From assembly GCA_938008665.1 (NCBI GenBank), contig CALLKA010000184.1, forward strand, positions 1 through 6,165: 6,165 nt of DNA, in the 5' to 3' direction. The position numbers were made by a program, and so were the translations under genes. Every line of letters begins with the position of its first letter. Within the stretch, counting starts at the first letter, position 1. This document shows, piece by piece, positions 1 through 6,165 of the stretch. Source of the DNA: an uncultured Bacteroidota bacterium. GTDB lineage: Bacteria; Bacteroidota; Bacteroidia; Chitinophagales; Chitinophagaceae. The notes beneath the pieces are model-generated. The model ran no database searches, was not told where the DNA came from, and worked only from the letters and a program-made list of their open reading frames with translations.

Positions 1-36
1 ATTTAATAATATATAATAATTTGATTATAGTTTTGA

Positions 37-2142
37 TTATGTTGTTGTTATGATCTTTTCAACGACTACCAAGTCAACCAAATCAATGTTCATAGGTAAT
101 TGTCCGATTTTTACAATGGCCCTTTTTCCTTTAATATCCAATACCTCACCCACTTGGTAATTATTTTTCATCTTCACCGTAGCACCCACTACAATGGGTT
201 TTGAAAGTTCCTTGTAATTCTTATCTACCTTCTTGGCCAATTTATTAATGACTATTTTATCATTTTTCTTAAACAATAAATTATATAAATTTTTAACTAC
301 CTCATCTTTCTTTTCTGCCTTTTTCCAATCCAACGCTATTTGCTTTAGTTTTCGCTCCATCTCCTTTAGGTAAGTGAACTTTTCCTCAGCTACCCTATTT
401 TGCTCCTTTAATAAAGTGATTTGTTGCAAATGTTTTTCTTTATTCAGTGTTTTGCTTAATTCGACTTGTAAAATATCCACCTCCTTTAATTTCTTATTTA
501 AATCACGTCGTTCCTTTTGAATTAATTGTAAGTCCTGTTCCGTACTATTCAATAATTTATCTAATTCAAAGTGATGACTATCCACCAATTTTCTCGCACG
601 ATTTATTAAATTTTTAGGTAATCCAATTCTTTCTGCTATTGCAAATGTGTAGGAACTTCCTGGCTTACCTATCACTAATTGATACAAAGGTTCCAACTTA
701 ACTTCATCAAATTGCATCGCACCATTTACAATTCCTTTATTGTGATTGGCCATCACTTTTAAGTTCAAATAATGCGTAGTCACAATACCTTGCGCATGTC
801 GATGTGATAATTCTTCCAATATTACTTCCGCAAAAGCACCACCCAAATGTGGATCACTACCACTTCCTAATTCATCAATAAAAAATAAGGTTTTCCCATT
901 CGCATTTTCAATAAAATGTTTCATGTGAATTAAATGACTTGAATAAGTACTTAATTCAAATGCCAAATTTTGTGTATCTCCTAATTGTATAAATAATTGT
1001 TTGTAAATACCCATTTGTGAATCGGGATGTACCGGTATCAACAAACCACTCTGTAACATCACTTGATTGAGCCCCAATGTTTTCATGGAAACAGTTTTAC
1101 CACCAGCATTAGGCCCACTGATAATAAGTATCCGCGTAGTATCGTCCAATTGTATATTTACAGGAATTGTTTTTTTACCTGATGACTTATTATACATGTA
1201 CAATAAAGGATGATATGCATCTATCAAATGCGAAGTAGCCAAGTTGTTAATCATGGGCAATTGCGCATTCATATCTATCGCCAACATTGCCTTTGCTTTT
1301 ACAAAATCATATTGCCCAATGATGTGTAAATAGTTCAATAATAAACTTGAATAAGGCGACAACTGTGCAGTTAGTTGTCTTAATACCCGCTGTACCTCCT
1401 TCAATTCTTCTTGTTCTAAACTATATAATTCATTATTTAATTCTATAGTTTCTTCTGGTTCTATAAACGCCGTTTTACGACTATCGCTTTCGCCATGTAA
1501 AAATCCTTTTACTTGTCGTTTATATTCTGAAAAAACAGCAACTACCCTTCTTCCATTACTAAAGCTTTCATCAATGTCAGCGGTGTAACCTGACTTGGCT
1601 AACTTACTCACTACCCTTTCAAATATCCGCCTAAGCTCTTGTCTTTTTTTATACAACTGCATCCTTATCTTGGCCAAATCCTCTGATGCATTGTCCTTCA
1701 CCGAACCCCGTTCATCTACCACCACATCAATCATTTCAATGATGCACTTTTCATAATAGGTAGCTGCTACAATTTCATACAAAGCTCTGTAGGCCGATTG
1801 TCTTTCTGCATCAAACCATTTAAATATTTGTGAAGTATGTTCAGCTAACTTTCTTACCAACAACCATTGCTCTCCAACCAATTGTGCACCTGGAATACCC
1901 AATAATTTCAAATCTCTTCTTATATCAATCACAAAATCAACGGGAAAATATTGACCAGCCGATTTGATGTACTTAAATTCCTGAGTTTGTTGTAAGGCCG
2001 TTTGGATATACTTTAAATGGGTGTGAATCCGGATATCGTTCACCAATTCCTTCCCTATTGTCGTTTGACAATGGTTTAATAAAATAGTAATAATTTTATC
2101 AAATTCTAACTGAGATAATGCATTTTCTGGATATACTTTCAT
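37..2142 (-). CDS. mutS2: MutS2-family DNA-binding ATPase lacking the Smr domain
   Basis: A 701-residue MutS2 homologue. MutS2 proteins are MutS-fold ATPases that bind branched or stalled nucleic-acid structures (recombination control or ribosome rescue) and are not classical mismatch repair proteins. The order is typical: MutS core/lever and clamp region in the first ~320 residues, including the GRRVVAVFSEYKRQVKGFLHG stretch with its EP-E-LNNEL follow-on; Walker A GPNAGGKT at 343-350; STYSSHL at 398-404; Walker B FFIDELGSGSDP near 420-431; TTHY at 455-458; GKPGSSYTFAIAERIGLP near 492-509. A long charged coiled coil runs from about 525 to 615, and a KOW/SH3-like tail from about 647 to 701. 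The protein stops there: the C-terminal Smr nuclease domain of B. subtilis-type MutS2 (about 785 residues) is absent. An upstream in-frame TTG at 2160 would add six residues but lies inside a probable -7 promoter box. I therefore take the ATG at 2142, which gives the family-like MKVYPENALSQLEFDKI start. The gene is divergent from msrA. Confidence 0.95.
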   Translation of the reverse strand: MKVYPENALSQLEFDKIITILLNHCQTTIGKELVNDIRIHTHLKYIQTALQQTQEFKYIKSAGQYFPVDFVIDIRRDLKLLGIPGAQLVGEQWLLVRKLAEHTSQIFKWFDAERQSAYRALYEIVAATYYEKCIIEMIDVVVDERGSVKDNASEDLAKIRMQLYKKRQELRRIFERVVSKLAKSGYTADIDESFSNGRRVVAVFSEYKRQVKGFLHGESDSRKTAFIEPEETIELNNELYSLEQEELKEVQRVLRQLTAQLSPYSSLLLNYLHIIGQYDFVKAKAMLAIDMNAQLPMINNLATSHLIDAYHPLLYMYNKSSGKKTIPVNIQLDDTTRILIISGPNAGGKTVSMKTLGLNQVMLQSGLLIPVHPDSQMGIYKQLFIQLGDTQNLAFELSTYSSHLIHMKHFIENANGKTLFFIDELGSGSDPHLGGAFAEVILEELSHRHAQGIVTTHYLNLKVMANHNKGIVNGAMQFDEVKLEPLYQLVIGKPGSSYTFAIAERIGLPKNLINRARKLVDSHHFELDKLLNSTEQDLQLIQKERRDLNKKLKEVDILQVELSKTLNKEKHLQQITLLKEQNRVAEEKFTYLKEMERKLKQIALDWKKAEKKDEVVKNLYNLLFKKNDKIVINKLAKKVDKNYKELSKPIVVGATVKMKNNYQVGEVLDIKGKRAIVKIGQLPMNIDLVDLVVVEKIITTT

Positions 2143-2157
2143 GGGCGTATGAGGGAA

Positions 2158-2165
2158 CAAATTTA
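2158..2165 (-). promoter_or_regulatory. Candidate Bacteroidota -7 promoter box for mutS2
   Basis: Read on the minus strand this is TAAATTTG, an exact match to the Bacteroidota primary-sigma -7 consensus TAnnTTTG. It ends 15 nt before the mutS2 ATG, so the transcript would have a leader of only about 10 nt. I find no good TTTG -33 element 19-21 nt further upstream; the nearest TTG is about 27 nt away. An 8-mer with six fixed positions can occur by chance in AT-rich DNA, so this is a suggestion only. It helps reject the TTG at 2160 as the translation start. Confidence 0.3.
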
Positions 2166-2236
2166 CTTAAATAAACATTAACCTGCTTTAAACAATTTGG
2201 GTATATTATTTGTATTATATTTATAAAAAGAAGATC

Positions 2237-2878
2237 ATGAAAAGCCTTAAAAAAACAAGTATTTTATTATATCTATTTATATGCTTTAGTGCATGTGCCC
2301 AAAATAAAACAAACAATAAACCGAATAAGATAAATATGACAAATATTGAAACCATTACACTTGGCTCAGGCTGCTTTTGGTGTACCGAAGCCTTTTTTCA
2401 ACGTTTAAAAGGAGTAGTAAAAGTAACCAGTGGCTATAGTGGCGGCTTTGTTGACAATCCAACTTACGAGCAGGTATGCGATAAAAATACAGGGCATGCA
2501 GAAGTATGTCAGGTTTTATTTGATACCACAAAGATTAGTTTAGACGAAATATTATCGGTTTTTTGGAAAACGCACGACCCTACTACCTTAAACCAACAAG
2601 GAAATGACATTGGGCCACAATATAGGAGTGTTGTATTTTTTCACAACAAACATCAGGAAGATTTGGCAAAAAAATATATCAATGAATTGAACGCCGCAAA
2701 AGCTTGGCCTAATCCGGTGGTGACAACCGTTGAAGCATTTGAAAAGTTTTATGCTGCCGAAAACTATCACCAAAACTATTATAACAATAATAAAAATCAA
2801 GGGTATTGCAGATATGTGATTGGCCCTAAATTGGAGAAATTCGAAAAGGTATTTGCTGATAAATTAATCAAAGAATAA
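2237..2878 (+). CDS. msrA: Peptide-methionine (S)-S-oxide reductase MsrA, predicted lipoprotein
   Basis: A 213-residue MsrA, which reduces the S-epimer of methionine sulfoxide in proteins back to methionine. The start ATG at 2237 yields a lipoprotein signal peptide: MKSLKK, a hydrophobic stretch, then lipobox FSAC with Cys20 followed by an Asn/Lys-rich linker. The catalytic motif GCFWCTEAFF begins at about residue 45, with nucleophile Cys46 and acidic Glu51. GYSGG, TGHAEVCQVLFD, GPQYRSVVFF and AENYHQNYY follow in family order. NQGYCRYVIGPKLEKF near the C-terminus supplies the probable resolving Cys191. Cys49, three residues after the nucleophile, is the CFWC variant common in many bacterial MsrA proteins. 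There is no fused MsrB domain. An in-frame TTG at 2210 would only add nine residues before the signal peptide. An internal ATG at 2336 (residue 34) lies just before the catalytic domain and could give a cytosolic form. The M1 peptidase gene follows 58 nt downstream, and the two may be co-transcribed. Confidence 0.95.
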   Translation: MKSLKKTSILLYLFICFSACAQNKTNNKPNKINMTNIETITLGSGCFWCTEAFFQRLKGVVKVTSGYSGGFVDNPTYEQVCDKNTGHAEVCQVLFDTTKISLDEILSVFWKTHDPTTLNQQGNDIGPQYRSVVFFHNKHQEDLAKKYINELNAAKAWPNPVVTTVEAFEKFYAAENYHQNYYNNNKNQGYCRYVIGPKLEKFEKVFADKLIKE

Positions 2879-2936
2879 TATCAAAATCGTATCATTATTT
2901 GTTTATTTATTAATTACGACTTATTAAATCGGTCTC

Positions 2937-4607
2937 ATGAAAAACACTTTATCCCTTATTTTACTTTCCTTTTTTTCATTGGCTTTAAAAAGTCAACCCG
3001 TATTTAATATGCAGGATACTTTAAGAGGAAGTTTAAATGAACATCGTGATTGGTTTGATATTCAACATTATGACATTAGAGTCAAACCAACCTTTGAAAC
3101 TAAATCCATCATTGGCCAGGTAAGTTGGACTTCAAAAGTGGTAAAGCCCACAAATAACATTCAAATTGATTTACAACAGCCTTTGATTATTGATAGTGTC
3201 ATTTATTTTGCACCTAATACAAAGACAGGCAAGCCCCTTTCCTTTTCAAGAAACGGGAATGTCGCTATTGCCAAGTTCAATGAAAAATTAAATGTAAATA
3301 CAAATTTTAAAATAGTCATTTTCTACCATGGTACTCCAGTTGAAGCAGTTCGCCCACCTTGGGACGGTGGCTGGATTTGGAAAAAAGATGCAAATGGTAA
3401 ACCCTGGATGTCTGCAGCATGTCAGGGTTTGGGAGCGTCCATTTGGTATCCTTGTAAGGATCACCAATCAGATGAACCTGACAAAGGTGCTATTTTAACT
3501 ATGATTGTTCCAGATACATTAATGGCTATAGGAAATGGCCGAATGATAAAAAAAGAAAGCAGTAATCAGCTTGCGACTTATACTTGGGAAGTTACAAATC
3601 CAATAAATAATTATAACATTATCCCCTATATCGGCGATTATATGGGTTGGAGTGAAAAATATAGTGGCTTAAAAGGAAATTTAGATTTACACTATTGGGT
3701 TTTAAAACAAGATTCAACCAAAGCAAAAGCACAATTTACACAAGTACCTCAAATGTTGAAAGCATTTGAATATTGGTTGGGGCCGTACCCATTTTATGAG
3801 GATGGCTATCAATTAGTGCAATCACCCCATTTAGGTATGGAGCACCAATCTGCAGTCGCCTATGGTAATAAATTTGCCAATGGTTATTTAGGACGTGACT
3901 TGTCAGGTACAGGCTGGGGTTTAAAATGGGATTTTATCATTGTACATGAAAGTGGACATGAGTGGTTTGCCAATAATATTACCACCAATGATATTGCTGA
4001 CATGTGGGTGCACGAAGGATTTACAAATTATACGGAAACTTTAATGACCGAATACTATTATGGTATTGAAGCAGGTAATGATTATAATTTTGGAATTAGA
4101 CGAGGAATACAAAATAACAAACCCATCATTGCACATTACGGCGTTAATGAACAAAGTGATGGAGATATGTATAATAAAGGTGCTAATCTAATTCATACCT
4201 TAAGACATTCCATCGACAACGATTCCATGTTTCGTCAAATACTAATTAATTTAAACAAACAATTTTATCATAAAACAGTAAACAGTGTTGACATTGAAAA
4301 TTTTATTTCTAAATCTGCCGGTTTCAACTATACTAAAATCTTTGACCAATATTTAAGAAACACGCAAATTCCCTCCTTTGTTTATCAATATGATGAGAAA
4401 GAAAAAATATTAACTTACCAATGGAAAAATTGTGTTGTTGGTTTTAATCTTCCTTTGGCTTTAAATTACAAAGGCAAAAAATACCAATTAAATCCAATGG
4501 ATTATATTCCACAAAAGAAATTAATTACCCAAGCGGATTTTGATATTAAAGAATTTGTAAAACTCATCAATAGATTATTTTACGTAACTACCTCCATAGA
4601 AAAATAA
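2937..4607 (+). CDS. Secreted M1-family zinc metallopeptidase (aminopeptidase-like)
   Basis: A 556-residue gluzincin peptidase. M1 enzymes remove N-terminal residues from peptides. The N-terminus MKNTLSLILLSFFSLALKSQ reads as a Sec signal peptide, probably cleaved near residues 19-21 and without a lipobox, so the enzyme is likely periplasmic or secreted. A beta-rich M1 N-terminal domain follows (WFDIQHYDIRV near 40), with the QGLGASIWYPCKDHQSDEPDKG segment around 160-185. GMEHQ at 300-304 stands where classical M1 enzymes have GxMEN. Zinc site: HESGH at 337-341 and Glu360 in WVHEGF, the exact HEXXH-X18-E spacing, with catalytic Glu338. Tyr412 in DMYNKGANLIHTLR fits the transition-state tyrosine. 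The protein is short: the large C-terminal helical domain of PepN or ERAP-type M1 enzymes is missing and only about 100 residues follow the catalytic core. It lies 58 nt downstream of msrA and converges on the NlpC/P60 gene. The substrate cannot be inferred. Confidence 0.92.
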   Translation: MKNTLSLILLSFFSLALKSQPVFNMQDTLRGSLNEHRDWFDIQHYDIRVKPTFETKSIIGQVSWTSKVVKPTNNIQIDLQQPLIIDSVIYFAPNTKTGKPLSFSRNGNVAIAKFNEKLNVNTNFKIVIFYHGTPVEAVRPPWDGGWIWKKDANGKPWMSAACQGLGASIWYPCKDHQSDEPDKGAILTMIVPDTLMAIGNGRMIKKESSNQLATYTWEVTNPINNYNIIPYIGDYMGWSEKYSGLKGNLDLHYWVLKQDSTKAKAQFTQVPQMLKAFEYWLGPYPFYEDGYQLVQSPHLGMEHQSAVAYGNKFANGYLGRDLSGTGWGLKWDFIIVHESGHEWFANNITTNDIADMWVHEGFTNYTETLMTEYYYGIEAGNDYNFGIRRGIQNNKPIIAHYGVNEQSDGDMYNKGANLIHTLRHSIDNDSMFRQILINLNKQFYHKTVNSVDIENFISKSAGFNYTKIFDQYLRNTQIPSFVYQYDEKEKILTYQWKNCVVGFNLPLALNYKGKKYQLNPMDYIPQKKLITQADFDIKEFVKLINRLFYVTTSIEK

Positions 4608-4611
4608 GAAA

Positions 4612-4632
4612 CAATAATCGATCATATTATTG
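4612..4632. terminator. Weak inverted repeat between convergent genes, possible bidirectional terminator
   Basis: CAATAAT (4612-4618) and ATTATTG (4626-4632) form a perfect 7-bp inverted repeat around a 7-nt loop. It sits in the 19-nt gap between the M1 peptidase and NlpC/P60 stop codons and runs over the NlpC/P60 stop. Its position suits transcription ending from both sides. The stem has one G-C pair only and no long U-tract follows, so it is weak as an intrinsic terminator and could be chance in AT-rich DNA. Confidence 0.25.
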
Positions 4633-5346
4633 CTGGCTAGTTCTGCCTAAACTATATAACCTTCTTTGCCAATAAGGATCGGTTAAATCACCAATCGTTA
4701 CTCCTTGGCTTGTACTTGCATGTGCAAATTTATTATTCGCTAAATATATACCCACATGTGAAATGCGGCGACGCCCTTCAGTTTTAAAAAATATTAAGTC
4801 TCCTTCCTTTAAATTATTCCATTCAATTTTTACACTTTGCTCATATTGTTCAGCTGCAGTGCGTTTTAAATTTACTTTATAAATATCACGCATTACATCC
4901 AAGGTGAAATAGGAACAATCAACGCCATTTTTTGAATTTCCGCCCAAAACATACGGTGTACCCCACCATTCATCTATTTTTTGCAGTAAAGGAATATTTT
5001 TAATTTCTTCCACCGCAATATCCATTTTAAGGGAATATTTGATTTGTAGCCAATTTGCCTTTTCAATATCAGACAAATTCACAGGCATCATTTCATAATT
5101 TTTATTAATGACCGCTGGTTTTTCAGTTTCAACAGCATTAGAAGCGTTATTAATTGTAATTTTTCCAGGAGTCACCGAAATATCTTCCAAAAATTCCATG
5201 GTTCTTGGCGTTTTTTGGGTATCAGATACAATAGGTTTCTTCCCTGAATCTAATGGAAAAGATAGGTTTTTGAGCGAACTACAGCTTGCCAAGAAAATGA
5301 CAAGTGCACACAATTGAACACTCCTATATAATTTTTGTATCCCCAT
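4627..5346 (-). CDS. NlpC/P60 family (C40) cell-wall endopeptidase lipoprotein
   Basis: A 239-residue predicted lipoprotein. NlpC/P60 enzymes are papain-like cysteine peptidases that cut peptidoglycan stem peptides, often between D-Glu and the diamino acid. The N-terminus MGIQKLYRSVQLCALVIFLASC ends in a lipobox LASC with Cys22. Residues 23 to about 100 form a low-complexity polar linker. The catalytic domain spans about 113-237: WWGTPYVLGG (127-136), GVDCSYF with nucleophile Cys144, LKEGDLIFF (179-187), ISHVGIYL with catalytic His197, FAHAS with the third active-site residue His209, and a closing DPYWQRRLYSLGR. The usual DCSGF reads DCSYF here (Tyr146). No SH3b or LysM binding domain is visible. 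The ATG at 5346 is the natural start because the signal peptide begins there. The gene is convergent with the M1 peptidase and divergent from dnaE, so it is probably monocistronic. Lipid anchoring and the fold point to envelope peptidoglycan remodelling. Confidence 0.93.
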   Translation of the reverse strand: MGIQKLYRSVQLCALVIFLASCSSLKNLSFPLDSGKKPIVSDTQKTPRTMEFLEDISVTPGKITINNASNAVETEKPAVINKNYEMMPVNLSDIEKANWLQIKYSLKMDIAVEEIKNIPLLQKIDEWWGTPYVLGGNSKNGVDCSYFTLDVMRDIYKVNLKRTAAEQYEQSVKIEWNNLKEGDLIFFKTEGRRRISHVGIYLANNKFAHASTSQGVTIGDLTDPYWQRRLYSLGRTSQQ

Positions 5347-5477
5347 AGACAGGCAAGTTAATGTTTGTAGGTGTAAAAAGGGAATTTTAGTACGTTTTTA
5401 ACGATTTATTTGTGGAAAATTAAGCCAATTTATACCCCTTAATTTTACGATATTTGTATACTTACACCCATTCCAAG
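5347..5477. promoter_or_regulatory. Divergent intergenic region between the NlpC/P60 gene and dnaE
   Basis: These 131 nt must hold both outward-facing promoters. I see no exact TAnnTTTG box for either gene. The nearest candidate for dnaE is the TATTTG at 5451-5456, which lacks the two-nucleotide spacer and a properly placed -33 TTTG. The main visible structure is the perfect inverted repeat at 5416-5446, listed separately. Neither start codon has a strong Shine-Dalgarno sequence, which is usual in Bacteroidota. No small ORF is convincing here. Confidence 0.5.
5416..5446. repeat. Perfect 9-bp inverted repeat in a divergent promoter region
   Basis: AAAATTAAG (5416-5424) and CTTAATTTT (5438-5446) are exact reverse complements separated by 13 nt. 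Their half-site centres are 22 bp apart, about two helical turns, which suits a dimeric DNA-binding protein. As RNA it would be a weak, mostly A-U stem in the dnaE leader, or in the nlpC leader if that promoter lies on the far side. No U-tract follows on the plus strand. The repeat ends 31 nt before the dnaE ATG. The function is inferred from position only, and AT-richness raises the odds of coincidence. Confidence 0.4.
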
Positions 5478-6165
5478 ATGCCTACATTTTCACATTTACA
5501 TGTACATACCCAATATTCACTTTTAGATGGCGCTGCTTCCATTGAAGGTTTGTATGAAAAAGCAATGAGTGATAATATGCCTGCACTTGCCATCACGGAT
5601 CACGGTAATATGTTTGGGGCTTTTAAGTTTGTTAGCCAGGCATGGAAAAAAACAAAAGTCATTGGAAAAGATGCTGATGGGAAAGATATTTTAGCCCCAA
5701 TTGTTAAACCCATTGTTGGTTGTGAATTTTATGTGGTGAAGGATCGGCATATCAAAAACTTTACCAAGGAATTAAAGGACAATCGTTATCATCAAGTTTT
5801 ATTGGCAAAGAATGCAATTGGTTATCAAAACTTAATCAAACTTACTTCTCTTGGATACATTGAAGGAATGTACAGTAAGTACCCACGTATTGATAAATCA
5901 TTAATTGAAAAATACCATGAAGGATTAATTGCTACTACCTGTTGTATTGGTGCGCATGTACCGCAAGCCATATTAAAAAGTGAGGAAGCCGCAGCGGAAA
6001 AAGAATTTAAATGGTGGTTGGATATTTTTGGTGAGGATTATTATATTGAAATTCAAAGACATCAAATTCCGGAGCAGCAAATAATTAATGACCGACTTTT
6101 ACAATATGCAAAAAAATATAAAGTACCGGTAATTGCAACAAATGATAGTCATTACATTAATGACG
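5478..6165 (+). CDS. dnaE: DNA polymerase III alpha subunit, N-terminal part (cut by the window edge)
   Basis: The first 229 codons of the replicative polymerase catalytic subunit; the frame is open to the right edge. Everything visible is PHP domain: HLHVHTQYSLLDGAAS at the start, AITDHGNMFG near 38-47, PIVGCEFYV at 78-86, LIATTCCIGAHVPQ at 150-163, and ATNDSHY at 220-226. All nine positions that ligate metal in active bacterial PolIII PHP domains appear filled: His8, His10, Asp17, His42, Glu83, His105, Cys155 or Cys156, Asp223 and His225. A roughly 20-residue lysine- and aspartate-rich segment (about 57-77) separates the TDHGN and GCEFYV motifs, longer than in E. coli DnaE. The start ATG at 5478 gives the MPTFSHLHVH opening, so no DnaQ-like exonuclease is fused at the N-terminus. 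The polymerase, thumb, fingers and tau-binding parts lie outside the window. Confidence 0.95.
   Translation, partial: MPTFSHLHVHTQYSLLDGAASIEGLYEKAMSDNMPALAITDHGNMFGAFKFVSQAWKKTKVIGKDADGKDILAPIVKPIVGCEFYVVKDRHIKNFTKELKDNRYHQVLLAKNAIGYQNLIKLTSLGYIEGMYSKYPRIDKSLIEKYHEGLIATTCCIGAHVPQAILKSEEAAAEKEFKWWLDIFGEDYYIEIQRHQIPEQQIINDRLLQYAKKYKVPVIATNDSHYIND

Noticed and set aside
12..29. TATAAT/ATTATA stem with a 6-nt loop just downstream of the mutS2 stop, as a terminator
   Set aside because: The stem is six A-T pairs only, with no proper U-tract on the minus strand, and the window ends at once; too weak to annotate.
2158..2160. TTG at 2160 as the mutS2 start
   Set aside because: The codon lies inside the candidate -7 box, and the ATG at 2142 gives the family-like N-terminus.
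2210..2212. TTG at 2210 as the msrA start
   Set aside because: It would place nine extra residues in front of a well-formed signal peptide that begins at the ATG at 2237.
2588..2800. Minus-strand open frame of 70 codons, hydrophobic at its N-terminus
   Set aside because: It lies wholly inside msrA in antisense; the Ile/Val run is the mirror of the Asn/Tyr-rich sense codons (AENYHQNYYNNN). No independent support.
2907..2927. Direct repeat TTATTAA twice with 14-nt period upstream of the M1 peptidase
   Set aside because: Pure A/T heptamers recur by chance in this AT-rich spacer, and nothing matches a known promoter or operator.
5108..5317. Plus-strand open frame of 69 codons
   Set aside because: Antisense shadow of the linker region of the NlpC/P60 lipoprotein; no recognisable domain.
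5370..5468. GGTGTAA (5370-5376) and TTACACC (5462-5468), facing copies of one heptamer near both divergent starts
   Set aside because: A 7-bp match over about 130 nt is expected by chance often enough, and the distances to the two start codons differ (23 and 9 nt).
1..6165. Defence island, mobile element, CRISPR, biosynthetic cluster or other new multi-gene system
   Set aside because: All five genes are recognisable housekeeping or envelope families with even composition; no transposase, integrase, long repeat array or unknown gene is present.

Overview
This is an AT-rich, densely coding chromosomal segment that looks like core genome of a member of the Bacteroidota, probably Chitinophagaceae-like. 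The assignment comes from recall of family features and not from a search. The MutS2 protein is of the short Smr-less kind. The lipoproteins carry relaxed lipoboxes of the Bacteroidota style (for example FSAC followed by AQ). The DnaE N-terminus begins directly at a PHP domain with the MPTFSHLHVHTQYSLLDG opening I associate with Chitinophagaceae. Strong Shine-Dalgarno sequences are absent, and one exact TAnnTTTG -7 box lies upstream of mutS2.

Layout. From 37 to 2142 on the minus strand is a complete MutS2-type ATPase that ends after its KOW/SH3-like tail, without a Smr nuclease domain. A 94-nt divergent gap follows. Then come two plus-strand genes 58 nt apart: a lipoprotein-anchored peptide methionine sulfoxide reductase MsrA (2237-2878) and a secreted M1-family zinc metallopeptidase (2937-4607). 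The M1 gene converges tail to tail, with a 19-nt gap, on a minus-strand NlpC/P60 cell-wall hydrolase lipoprotein (4627-5346). A 131-nt divergent intergenic region containing a perfect 9-bp inverted repeat separates this from dnaE (5478 to beyond the right edge), of which only the PHP domain is in the window.

How they fit together. Three of the five genes encode envelope proteins: oxidised-methionine repair, peptide hydrolysis and peptidoglycan hydrolysis. They are flanked by two DNA-metabolism genes (mutS2 and dnaE). The msrA and M1 genes could be co-transcribed; nothing else suggests a dedicated multi-gene system. I see no mobile element, CRISPR array, tRNA or rRNA, frameshift or gene-free stretch over about 130 nt. 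I found no convincing undescribed system. The items worth a second look are individual protein variants and small inverted repeats.
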